NCBI RefSeq assembly: GCF_900142185.1
Contig: NZ_FQZZ01000001.1
Coordinates: 310,001 to 374,000, forward strand
Length of the DNA stretch: 64,000 bases
Reading direction: 5' to 3'
DNA from: Lutimaribacter pacificus
Lineage (GTDB): Bacteria; Pseudomonadota; Alphaproteobacteria; Rhodobacterales; Rhodobacteraceae
A program made the position numbers and the translations under genes. This document shows, one piece after another, positions 16,428-24,094 of this stretch. Under the pieces are notes generated by a model. It did not search any database. It worked only from the letters and a program-made list of their open reading frames with translations, and was not told where the DNA came from. Numbering within the stretch: position 1 is the first letter of the stretch; each line of letters begins with the position of its first letter.

Positions 16428-17707
16428 CAGGGCTCTCCGTAAACGCGGGTTCCGGCGACGTAGGTGGCGTGCAGCTTACCCTGCAGGCGGGCGCCGTCAA
16501 AAGGCGTATTGCGCGATTTCGACAGCAGCGTGAAACGGTCCAGCACGAAGGGCGCACCGGCGTCGAAGACGATCAGGTCGGCGGGTGCGCCGGGCGACAG
16601 CCGCCCCTGCGGCAGGCCCAGCCGGTTCGCCGGGTTCAGCGCCATCGCCCGGAACAGTTGCGGCAGCGTCAGGTCGCCCGCGTGATGCAGGCGCAGCGCG
16701 GCGGGCAGCAGCGTTTGCAGCGCCACCGCGCCGCCGGCCGCCTCTTCGAAGGGCAGGCGCTTGCTTTCCTCGTCCTGCGGCGTGTGCATCGAGCTGACGA
16801 TGTCGATCAGCCCGTGGCGCAGCGCGTCGACCGTGGCCAGCCGGTCCTCTTCCGCGCGCAGCGGCGGCTTGACCTTGTAGAAGGTGCGATAGTCGGCCAC
16901 GTCCAGCTCGTTCAGCGTCAGGTGGTGGATCGAGGTACCGGCGGTCACGTCCAGCCCGTTGCGCTTGGCCCGCTCCAGCGCGGGCAGGGCGCGGGCGGTG
17001 GTGATCTGGTCGAAATGCACCCGCGCGCCGGTCATCTCGATCAGCGCGATATCGCGGTCGAGCCCCATGCGCTCGGCCATCGCCGACACCGCCGGCAGCC
17101 CGCGCAGCGAGGCGAACTTGCCGCTGGTCGCCGCCGCCCCGCGCGACAGGCCGGGTTCCTGCGGGTGCAGCAGCACCAGCGCGTCCAGGCTGCGTGCATA
17201 GGTCAGCGCGCGCGACAGCACCTTGGTATCGGTCACCACGTTGTCGCAATCGGTAAAGGCCACCGCGCCGGCATCCAGCAGGAAACCGATCTCGGTCATC
17301 TCGCGCCCTTCGCGGCCCTTGGTCAGCGCGGCCATCGGCAGCACGCGGACCGGCGCGGCCTCGGCCGCGCGGCGGGCGACGAATTCCAGCGTTTCGGGGT
17401 TGTCGATGGCGGGCGTGGTGTCGGGGCGCGTGACCATCGTGGTCACCCCGCCCGCCGCCGCCGCCAGCCCCGCCGAGCGATAGGATTCCTTGTGCCGCTC
17501 ACCGGGTTCGCAGACCTTGACGCCGATATCGACTATGCCGGGGGCCAGGTGATGGCCGCCGCAATCCACGACCTGCGCGCCCTTGGGCACGGCGATCTCG
17601 GGGCCGTGACCGGCGATCGTGCCGTTTTCGACCAGAAGGGCGCCGTGGCTGACATCGCCGGCCTCGGGGTCGACGATGCGGGCATTGGTGAACAGCGTCG
17701 CGGTCAT
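16427..17707 (-). CDS. Catalytically dead dihydroorotase homologue (PyrC', pyrB partner)
   Basis: A 426-residue amidohydrolase-fold protein, clearly of the dihydroorotase family (VVDCGGHHLAPGIVD, GSIHHLTL-type segment near 258-265, and EESKRLPFEEAAGG near 313-326). The metal site is missing: the D-x-H-x-H motif reads D60-I-G62-V-K64, the lysine that is normally carboxylated is replaced (F151-T152), and the TDHAP aspartate position reads S306-M307-H308. It should not hydrolyse dihydroorotate. In Pseudomonas an inactive PyrC' is needed to assemble active PyrB, and pyrB lies upstream here, so a structural role is inferred. A true pyrC should exist elsewhere. The start is ATG at 17707. Confidence 0.85.
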   Translation of the reverse strand: MTATLFTNARIVDPEAGDVSHGALLVENGTIAGHGPEIAVPKGAQVVDCGGHHLAPGIVDIGVKVCEPGERHKESYRSAGLAAAAGGVTTMVTRPDTTPAIDNPETLEFVARRAAEAAPVRVLPMAALTKGREGREMTEIGFLLDAGAVAFTDCDNVVTDTKVLSRALTYARSLDALVLLHPQEPGLSRGAAATSGKFASLRGLPAVSAMAERMGLDRDIALIEMTGARVHFDQITTARALPALERAKRNGLDVTAGTSIHHLTLNELDVADYRTFYKVKPPLRAEEDRLATVDALRHGLIDIVSSMHTPQDEESKRLPFEEAAGGAVALQTLLPAALRLHHAGDLTLPQLFRAMALNPANRLGLPQGRLSPGAPADLIVFDAGAPFVLDRFTLLSKSRNTPFDGARLQGKLHATYVAGTRVYGEP

Positions 17708-18039
17708 GGGCCTTGTCCTCTGTGGCGCGGCACAGGGTAAACACTCATGCGGGCGCGGGGGCAAGGGGCAGGTGGTCGATGCGGTGTTTTTCGGCGGATG
17801 GTTCGGGCGTTTGTGGCTGCCAGTGGAATGGAGCGCAACAGAGGGCAGCGCACGGCCGCGGTCGGGCGATCCGACGTCTGTTTGTGGCAGTTTATGCTGC
17901 AGCTACTTCCTACCTCAGGCCGTGGCACTGGCGGCAGCCAATCGCCCGGCCGGGGGGCGGCCGTGCGATGCCCGGGCCGCTGCGCGGCTGTTCCGGGCGG
18001 GTGTGTCCTTCCCGTCAACTGTTGGACGCAAAGGCGCCC
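17708..18039. other. 332-bp gap upstream of the pyrC-like gene
   Basis: No convincing gene, RNA or repeat is seen. A leftward 104-codon open frame overlaps it, but its composition (Pro/Arg-rich, scattered Cys) and lack of a ribosome site argue against coding. A less GC-rich patch at about 17865-17925 could hold the promoter of the pyrC-like gene and plsY, separate from the pyrB promoter. Confidence 0.4.
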
Positions 18040-18606
18040 CTACCCGTCGCCCGGCGGCAAATCGCGCTCGATCTTGCCCTGCACGCCGCGCAGCAGGGCG
18101 TAGACGGTATTCCCGTCGGGGATGCGTTCAAAGCCCACCATCCGCATTCGCGTGCCGCGTTTCATCGGCACCGGTTCGAAGGCGAAGCCGATCGACCCCG
18201 GCTCGGCGCCGTCGAAGCTCAGGATCGTTTCGCGGGTGATCGGATAGCTTTTCAGCCGCTTGCCCCGGAACGGCAGGTCGGTTGCGACGAAGGCGCGCTT
18301 ATTGCTCAGCGAATACCAGGTGCGGCCGCGGCGGTAGGCATCCCACAGCACGTGGCCGCCGAGATGGTAAAGCCCGATCCCCAGGAAGGGCAGCGCCAGC
18401 AGCGGCATCAGCGCCGCGACGCCGCCCCGGTCGGCAAGTGCGGCCGCCTGCACGAACCAGATCACCGCCACCACGGTGAACACCGCCGCCGGCACCATCC
18501 GCTGCCGGGTCAGCGCGGCCCATTGCGGGCGGGTGTCGGGGCGCCCCTGCCACAGGATCGTTTCGTCCGGGGCAAGGATTCCGGCCCAGGGGTCTTGCGC
18601 GTTCAT
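18040..18606 (-). CDS. Membrane protein with PH-like C-terminal domain (pyrB cassette, 4th)
   Basis: A 188-residue protein. A short N-terminal segment (ILAPDETILWQGRPD) precedes two membrane helices (about 37-57 and 66-88), then a cytoplasmic beta-rich domain opening with WYSLSNKRAFVAT (about 101-113). This layout and the S-N-K-R signature resemble bacterial PH-like (bPH2/YdbS/PuhB) proteins. Its ATG overlaps the previous gene's stop (ATGA). Function unknown; see the pyrB cassette finding. Confidence 0.7.
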   Translation of the reverse strand: MNAQDPWAGILAPDETILWQGRPDTRPQWAALTRQRMVPAAVFTVVAVIWFVQAAALADRGGVAALMPLLALPFLGIGLYHLGGHVLWDAYRRGRTWYSLSNKRAFVATDLPFRGKRLKSYPITRETILSFDGAEPGSIGFAFEPVPMKRGTRMRMVGFERIPDGNTVYALLRGVQGKIERDLPPGDG

Positions 18607-19061
18607 GCCACGGCCTCGCGGGCGCGGGCCAGCTCGGCGCGCAGGTCGCGCAGGCCGGGCACATAGGCGATGTCGATGATCTCGCGCCCTTCGCCCACCA
18701 CGAACAGGCGCCACCACAACAGCCCGCGCAGCCGGGCGATCTCGGCGATGGGCAGGGCACGGGTATCCAGCGGGTCGCGCCGGTCGACCTGCACCAGCCG
18801 CTTGTCGGTCACCAGCCACATCAGCGAACGGTTGCGCCGCCAGTCGCCCAGGTTGTCGAAGACGAACAGGTCGACCAGCACCACCAGCGGCAGCACGATC
18901 CAGCCCCGCGGGTCGCCGATGAAGAACACCACCGGCGCAAAGGCCAGCGCGGTGGCGGTGACGACGAACAGCTCACGCCGCAGGTAGACGCGGAAGGACG
19001 GGCGGTAGAGGCCGCGCAACGCCTCGCCCGGCTCCAGGTAATCGGCGACGGGCTCAGCCAT
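18603..19061 (-). CDS. Membrane protein with PH-like domain (pyrB cassette, 3rd)
   Basis: A 152-residue protein: an acidic N-terminal segment (DYLEPGEALRGLYRPSF), two adjacent hydrophobic segments (about 29-45 and 51-66), then a beta-rich domain beginning WLVTDKRLVQVDRR (about 82-95). It matches its two neighbours in layout and in the W-x-V/L-T-D-K/R-R signature, so the three look like diverged paralogues. The start overlaps the end of the gene before it by 8 bases, and its stop overlaps the next start. Confidence 0.7.
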   Translation of the reverse strand: MAEPVADYLEPGEALRGLYRPSFRVYLRRELFVVTATALAFAPVVFFIGDPRGWIVLPLVVLVDLFVFDNLGDWRRNRSLMWLVTDKRLVQVDRRDPLDTRALPIAEIARLRGLLWWRLFVVGEGREIIDIAYVPGLRDLRAELARAREAVA

Positions 19062-19500
19062 CGCGCCGCCCGGCCTGCACGGCGGCGATCCGCGTGCGGG
19101 TGGCATCGCGGTCCTTCTGGTATTTCAGCAAGTGCTTGTCGCCGGTCAGGGTGACCACCTGCACCGCGCTGCCCAGCGTGTTGAGTGCCCCGATCTCGGC
19201 CAGCCGCACCGCGCGGCTGCCGGGCCCCAGAAGGCGGCGGTCGGTCAGGTCCCAGCGCACCGCCAGCTCGTCCGAGGCCACGAACCACGCGCGCAGCACC
19301 ACCGCCGCCAGCCCGCCCACGGCACCTGTCCAGACATGGGGGTTCCCCAGCGCCCACAGGATGCCCATCCCCGCCGCCATCGCTGCCGCCGCCAGCCAGG
19401 CGTGATCGCGGATATAGGTGGCGCGGTCGGCGCTGAAGCTGGCCTGCACGGTTTCACCCTCGGCCAGCGCGGTCGTGGGGGTGTTGGCATAGTCGCTCAT
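19054..19500 (-). CDS. Membrane protein with PH-like domain (pyrB cassette, 2nd)
   Basis: A 148-residue protein with a short N-terminal segment (LAEGETVQASFSADRATY), two helices (about 35-50 and 58-75) and a domain opening RWDLTDRRLLGPGSRAVRL (about 82-100), followed by strands ending GDKHLLKYQKD. The LTDRR signature pairs with VTDKR and LSNKR in the next two genes. No catalytic motif is seen. It overlaps the gene on each side by 4-8 bases. Confidence 0.7.
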   Translation of the reverse strand: MSDYANTPTTALAEGETVQASFSADRATYIRDHAWLAAAAMAAGMGILWALGNPHVWTGAVGGLAAVVLRAWFVASDELAVRWDLTDRRLLGPGSRAVRLAEIGALNTLGSAVQVVTLTGDKHLLKYQKDRDATRTRIAAVQAGRRDG

Positions 19501-20042
19501 GCCGCGATCCAGACCATGATGGCGACCAGCAGGAACAGGACCAGCAGCGCCACTGCCGCCACCCGGCCGGATATGGCGGCATCGCTCGGGCCGCGTTTCA
19601 GCGGTGCACCCTTTGCCCCCTCGGAGCGGAGCGGGGTGAAATCGCTTTGCGCCTGCGCCTGCGGCTCGGCATAGGTGCCGATCCAGCGCAGCGGCGCGCG
19701 CGGCGTCAGCACCTGCGCGGTGCCCGCGAAGGCGCGCGAGGGCAGCACCAGAACATAGCCCGTCAGCGCGCGCAGCCGGGCGCGGTCGGGGGCGATCTCG
19801 TCCGCGGCGACGCCCAGCCCCTCGGTCAGGTAGCCGTCGAGGCCAAGTTCGCCCAGATCGGCAAGCCTGACCAGGTCGACGTGGTCGGGCGACAGCGCCT
19901 GCGCGCCAAGCGCATCGCGGATCGTGGCGATACCGGGGCTGTCGGGATCGGTGAACCCGGCGATGCCGTCGGGCGGCAGGTCGATGGCGAAGACCCGGAC
20001 AAGCCCGGCCTCGGTCGCGCTGACCTGCATCCGGTCGCTCAC
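19497..20042 (-). CDS. Unknown protein with C-terminal membrane anchor (pyrB cassette, 1st)
   Basis: A 181-residue protein with a soluble alpha/beta N-terminal part (1-125) and one C-terminal hydrophobic helix (about 160-180; [20 protein letters not shown]), so it should be tail-anchored with its bulk in the cytoplasm. A charged, low-complexity linker (about 130-158) precedes the helix. No known motif is recognised. Its ATG overlaps the pyrB stop (ATGA), which implies translational coupling to aspartate carbamoyltransferase. Confidence 0.65.
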   Translation of the reverse strand: MSDRMQVSATEAGLVRVFAIDLPPDGIAGFTDPDSPGIATIRDALGAQALSPDHVDLVRLADLGELGLDGYLTEGLGVAADEIAPDRARLRALTGYVLVLPSRAFAGTAQVLTPRAPLRWIGTYAEPQAQAQSDFTPLRSEGAKGAPLKRGPSDAAISGRVAAVALLVLFLLVAIMVWIAA

Positions 20043-20998
20043 ACCGTCACCTCTTTTTCCGCCGCGCGGCGGGCGCGCAGGTTGCGGGCCAGCAGGTCCA
20101 TCGCCGCCATGCGCACCGCGACGCCCATCTCGACCTGTTCCTGGATGACCGAGCGGTTGATGTCGTCGGCGATGGTTCCGTCGATCTCGACCCCGCGGTT
20201 CATCGGGCCGGGATGCATCACGATGGCGTCCGCCTTGGCGTGGGACAGCTTTTCGGCATCCAGCCCGAAGCGGTGGAAATACTCGCGTTCCGACGGGATG
20301 AAACCGCCATCCATCCGCTCGCGCTGAAGCCGCAGCATCATCACCACGTCGACGTCGCGCAGCCCCTCGCGCATGTCGTCAAAGACCTCGACCCCGAATT
20401 CCGAGATCCCCGAGGGCATCAGCGTCGGCGGGCCGACCAGCCGCACGCGGTTTTCCATCTTGCCCAGCAGGATGATGTTCGACCGCGCCACGCGGGAATG
20501 GGCGATGTCGCCGCAGATTGCGATCGACAGCCGGTGCAGCCGGCCCTTGGCGCGGCGGATCGTCAGCGCGTCCAGCAGCGCCTGCGTGGGGTGTTCGTGC
20601 CGCCCGTCGCCGGCGTTCAGCACCGCGCAGTTCACCTTTTGCGCCAGCAGGTCCACCGCGCCGGAATGCGGGTGGCGCACCACCAGAAGGTCGGGATGCA
20701 TCGCGTTCAGCGTCAGCGCCGTGTCGATCAGGGTTTCGCCCTTCTTGATCGAGCTGGCCTGCATCGCCATGTTCATCACATCCGCGCCCAGCCGTTTGCC
20801 CGCCAGTTCGAAACTGGCCTGCGTGCGGGTCGAGTTTTCGAAGAACATGTTGATCTGCGTCAGCCCGGCCAGCGCATCGGCGTGCTTGTTGGCCTGCCGG
20901 TTCAGGTCGACATACTGGTCGGCCAGATCGAGGATCGTGGTGATCCCGGCCGGGTGGAGGGGTTCGATCCCCAGAAGATGCGATTGCGTAAAGCTCAT
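20039..20998 (-). CDS. pyrB: Aspartate carbamoyltransferase catalytic chain
   Basis: A 319-residue transcarbamoylase that joins carbamoyl phosphate to aspartate in pyrimidine synthesis. The carbamoyl-phosphate motif [13 protein letters not shown] is at 52-64, [11 protein letters not shown] near 135-145 is the second signature, and [12 protein letters not shown] lies near 263-274. No pyrI-type regulatory gene is nearby, which fits the class of ATCase that works with a dihydroorotase-like partner. It leads a leftward unit with four small membrane-protein genes and then the dead pyrC homologue. Confidence 0.96.
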   Translation of the reverse strand: MSFTQSHLLGIEPLHPAGITTILDLADQYVDLNRQANKHADALAGLTQINMFFENSTRTQASFELAGKRLGADVMNMAMQASSIKKGETLIDTALTLNAMHPDLLVVRHPHSGAVDLLAQKVNCAVLNAGDGRHEHPTQALLDALTIRRAKGRLHRLSIAICGDIAHSRVARSNIILLGKMENRVRLVGPPTLMPSGISEFGVEVFDDMREGLRDVDVVMMLRLQRERMDGGFIPSEREYFHRFGLDAEKLSHAKADAIVMHPGPMNRGVEIDGTIADDINRSVIQEQVEMGVAVRMAAMDLLARNLRARRAAEKEVTV

Positions 20999-21067
20999 GC
21001 CGCTGAACCCCTTGGCTGACCGCTGCCCGTTATAGGCGGGCAGGGGGCGCTGGGCAACGGGGCGCGA

Positions 21068-21634
21068 TCAGGCCCGCCCGGCATCGGCCGACAGCGTCAG
21101 CGCGCCCACCCCGAGGGAGTTCAGCGCCGCCTCCCACAGGGCGGCGGGGGCGGTGCCGAACACCAGCTCATAGGATGCGTCGCAGGTCAGCCAGCCGTTT
21201 TCGGCGATCTCGGCCTCAAGCTGGCCGGGCCCCCAGCCGGCATATCCCAGCGCGACGATGGCGTGCGCCGGGCCGGTGCCCTGGCCCATCTCTTCCAGCA
21301 CGTCCAGCGTGGCGGTCAGGGCAAAGCCGCCCGGGATCTCCATCGAGTTCAGCGCCGAGGCGAAATCGTCGCTGTGCAGCACGAAACCGCGCCCGGTTTC
21401 CACCGGCCCGCCGAAATACACCGCCGGGTCGGGCGCATCCGCCTGCATCGGGATCTCAAGCTGCTCAAGCAGTTGCGACAGGGTGATGTCGCCCGTCGGC
21501 TTGTTGATCACAAGGCCCATCCCGCCCTCGTCGGAATGCGCGCAGATAAAGACCAGCGCCTTGGCAAAGCGCGTATCGCCCATGCCCGGCATGGCGATCA
21601 GCAGCTTGCCCGTCAGGTCCAGTTCCTGGGTCAT
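21068..21634 (-). CDS. YqgE/AlgH family protein
   Basis: A 188-residue member of the YqgE/AlgH (UPF0301) family: it opens LTGKLLIAMPGMGDTRFAKA (6-25), has GGMGLVINKPTGD near 37-49, YFGGPVETGRGFVLH near 72-86 and a GYAGWGPGQLEAEI signature near 129-142. Its biochemical role is not settled. The ATG at 21634 is chosen over one at 21643 because GAGG is 9 bases before the former but touches the latter. Confidence 0.93.
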   Translation of the reverse strand: MTQELDLTGKLLIAMPGMGDTRFAKALVFICAHSDEGGMGLVINKPTGDITLSQLLEQLEIPMQADAPDPAVYFGGPVETGRGFVLHSDDFASALNSMEIPGGFALTATLDVLEEMGQGTGPAHAIVALGYAGWGPGQLEAEIAENGWLTCDASYELVFGTAPAALWEAALNSLGVGALTLSADAGRA

Positions 21635-21770
21635 ATCGGTCATCCTCGGCGATATGGGGTTCCGTCCCGCCCGTGTCCAGCATGGAGGGGGGCGGGCGGT
21701 GTTGCAAGGGGCGGGCGGCTCGCTCAGACGTGACTTGGATTTCAACACGGTTTCGCCCATGTGTTAGGGC

Positions 21771-22589
21771 ATGAAGAACCCGACTGCCCTTTTTGCCGCG
21801 CTTGCCGCGATATCCATGGCCCTTGCCGCCCCGGCGCCCGCCCGCGCCAACCCGTATTCCGAGCTTGTGCGCGTCGAATTGCTGCCGGGCTGGCGGCGTG
21901 TCGACGGCGAACATATCGCCGCGCTGCACCTGACGCTGGCCGAGGGGTGGAAAACCTACTGGCGCGCGCCGGGCGACGCGGGCATCCCGCCGCTGTTCGA
22001 CTGGTCGCAATCGCGCAACCTGCGGGCGGCGATGCCGGTCTGGCCGACGCCGGTGGTGTTTTCGCAAAACGGGATGCGCTCCATCGGCTACAAGCACGAC
22101 CTGGTATTGCCCCTGCGCGTCACCCCCGACCGCGCCGGCCGCGAGATCAGGCTGGACGCGCGGCTGCAGATCGGGATCTGCAACGATATCTGCGTGCCGG
22201 TCGACCTGACCGTCACCGGCGCGCTGCCCGATGGCGGGCGGCCCGATCCGCGCATCGTTTCGGCGCTGGCCGATATCCCGGTGCCCGCGGCCGAGGCCGG
22301 TGTGCGTGTCACCGGCTGCACGCTGAGCCCGACACCGGACGGGCTGCGCCTGACCGCGCGGGTGGCGATGCCGCAGGCCGGCCGGGCCGAGGCGCTGGTG
22401 ATCGAAACCGCCGACCCCGAGGTCTGGGTGGCCGAACCCCGGCTGAGCCGTGAAAGCGGCACGCTGGTGGCCGAGACCGAGCTGATGCATATCGACGGCG
22501 GTGCCTTCGCGCTGGACCGTTCGGGCCTGCGCCTGACCGTGCTGGGGCGCGGGCAGGCGGTGGATATCCGCGGCTGCCCGGCGCCCTGA
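21771..22589 (+). CDS. Periplasmic DsbD-alpha-like domain protein
   Basis: A 272-residue protein with a signal peptide (1-26, ARA-NP) and a domain like the N-terminal periplasmic domain of the thiol-disulfide interchange protein DsbD (about 35-145; WKTYWRAPGDAGIPPLFDW). It contains C-x3-C in QIGICNDICVPVD near 137-149, where DsbD-alpha holds its reactive cysteines. It lacks the DsbD membrane and thioredoxin parts, so it may act as a stand-alone electron acceptor or metal-related protein. It diverges from yqgE and converges on cfa. Confidence 0.8.
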   Translation: MKNPTALFAALAAISMALAAPAPARANPYSELVRVELLPGWRRVDGEHIAALHLTLAEGWKTYWRAPGDAGIPPLFDWSQSRNLRAAMPVWPTPVVFSQNGMRSIGYKHDLVLPLRVTPDRAGREIRLDARLQIGICNDICVPVDLTVTGALPDGGRPDPRIVSALADIPVPAAEAGVRVTGCTLSPTPDGLRLTARVAMPQAGRAEALVIETADPEVWVAEPRLSRESGTLVAETELMHIDGGAFALDRSGLRLTVLGRGQAVDIRGCPAP

Positions 22590-22592
22590 CGC

Positions 22593-23822
22593 CTATTCCG
22601 CCGCCATCTTGCGGCGGCCCTCGCGGGTGGGCGCGTAAAGGTAGTCGCGGGTCAGCGGCACGGCCTCCTGCGCGGGGCTGAGCTGTATCTGGAACACCAC
22701 CTGCCCGGCATGGCGGAAGGTGAATTCGCTGGCCAGCAGGTAGAACCGCCACATCCGGCAGAACCGTTCGTCGTAAAGCGCGCGGGCGCGATCCTCGTTC
22801 GCCACGAAGCGGCGGTGCCATTCCTTGAGCGTTTCGGCGTAATGCAGCCGCCAGACCTCGATATCGGTCGATCCCAGCCCCGAAAGCTCGACCGCCTCCA
22901 TCGTTTCGGACAGCGACGGGCAATAGCCGCCGGGGAAGATGTATTTGGTGATCCACGGGCTTGTTGCGCCGGGCGGCGTGGTGCGCCCGATCGTGTGGAT
23001 CAGCGCGATCCCCTCGGGCGTCAGCAACTCGCGGACCTTGCGGAAATATTCGCGGTAATGCGGCACGCCCACATGTTCGAACATGCCGACCGACACGATC
23101 CGGTCGAACGGACCCTGCACCTTGCGGTAATCCATCAGCTCGAACCGCACCTTGTCGGCCAGCCCGGCCTCCTGCGCGCGGCGGTTGGCCATGGCGTGCT
23201 GTTCGGTCGACAGCGTGACGCCCACCACCTGTGCGCCGTAATCGCGCGCCAGCGTCAGCCCCATGCCGCCCCAGCCGCAGCCGATATCCAGCACCCGCAT
23301 TCCCGGCTTTATCAGCAGCTTGCGCGCGATATGGTGCTTCTTGGCCTCCTGCGCGGCGTCCAGCGTCATGTCGGGGCGCGGGAAATAGGCGCAGGAATAC
23401 TGCCGGTCGGCATCCAGGAACAGGTCATACAGCTCGCCCGACAGGTCGTAGTGATGCGCCACGTTGCGGCGCGACCGCGGCGCCGGGTTGAACTGCGCCA
23501 GCCGCCGCCCCAGCCGGCGCAGCCAGTCGGCGGGCCGCTGGAAGGCTGGCAACCCGTTCTGCGCCGCGTTGCGCACGATCAGGTCGAGAAATCCGCGCAG
23601 ATCGTCGCCCTCGACGGTCAGCTCGCCATCCATATAGCTTTCGCCAAGCGCCATCTGCGGCGTCAGCACCAGCCGCCGGGGCAGCGACGGCGCGTTCAGC
23701 CGCACCGCCACCTGCGGATCGCCGCCGCCATAGCGCCGCGTCGTGCCGTCGGGAAACGTGACGCGCAACTCACCCTGCCGCACCAGGTGCGACAGCAATC
23801 GGTCCAAAGCCGTGTTCCACAT
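22593..23822 (-). CDS. cfa: Cyclopropane-fatty-acyl-phospholipid synthase family protein
   Basis: A 409-residue SAM-dependent enzyme. The N-terminal domain (1-110) is the CFAS lipid-binding part, followed by [15 protein letters not shown] (near 127-141), the SAM motif [16 protein letters not shown] near 177-192 and [13 protein letters not shown] near 247-259. It adds a methylene bridge across lipid double bonds or methylates the lipid; the two cannot be separated by reading. It converges on the DsbD-alpha-like gene with a 3-base gap. Confidence 0.92.
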   Translation of the reverse strand: MWNTALDRLLSHLVRQGELRVTFPDGTTRRYGGGDPQVAVRLNAPSLPRRLVLTPQMALGESYMDGELTVEGDDLRGFLDLIVRNAAQNGLPAFQRPADWLRRLGRRLAQFNPAPRSRRNVAHHYDLSGELYDLFLDADRQYSCAYFPRPDMTLDAAQEAKKHHIARKLLIKPGMRVLDIGCGWGGMGLTLARDYGAQVVGVTLSTEQHAMANRRAQEAGLADKVRFELMDYRKVQGPFDRIVSVGMFEHVGVPHYREYFRKVRELLTPEGIALIHTIGRTTPPGATSPWITKYIFPGGYCPSLSETMEAVELSGLGSTDIEVWRLHYAETLKEWHRRFVANEDRARALYDERFCRMWRFYLLASEFTFRHAGQVVFQIQLSPAQEAVPLTRDYLYAPTREGRRKMAAE

Positions 23823-24094
23823 GGTCCACCCCCTTGATCAGGTGCCCGCACGGGCACCATCACCGTTCGCGTTCGACCCTGCCTGCCGGGTATCAACCAG
23901 CCCTGTTCGCCGGGCTTTCCCGGACTGCTCGCGCCGGAAATCTTATCGCAGAATGGATTAGTGTAAAGATTCCGGTGCTTTTGCCGCCTGACCCGGCGCG
24001 GAACTGCCTGCAAAACGGGACGGCGACCTTGACTTCCCGCCTCAGGCAAGGTGTATCGGCGCGGATTGCGAAACATCCGCCGAAGGATACCATC

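Noticed and set aside
17704-18018. Leftward 104-codon frame in the gap before the pyrC-like gene
   Set aside because: Composition is unlike neighbouring proteins, no ribosome site is seen, and it overlaps the pyrC-like start region.
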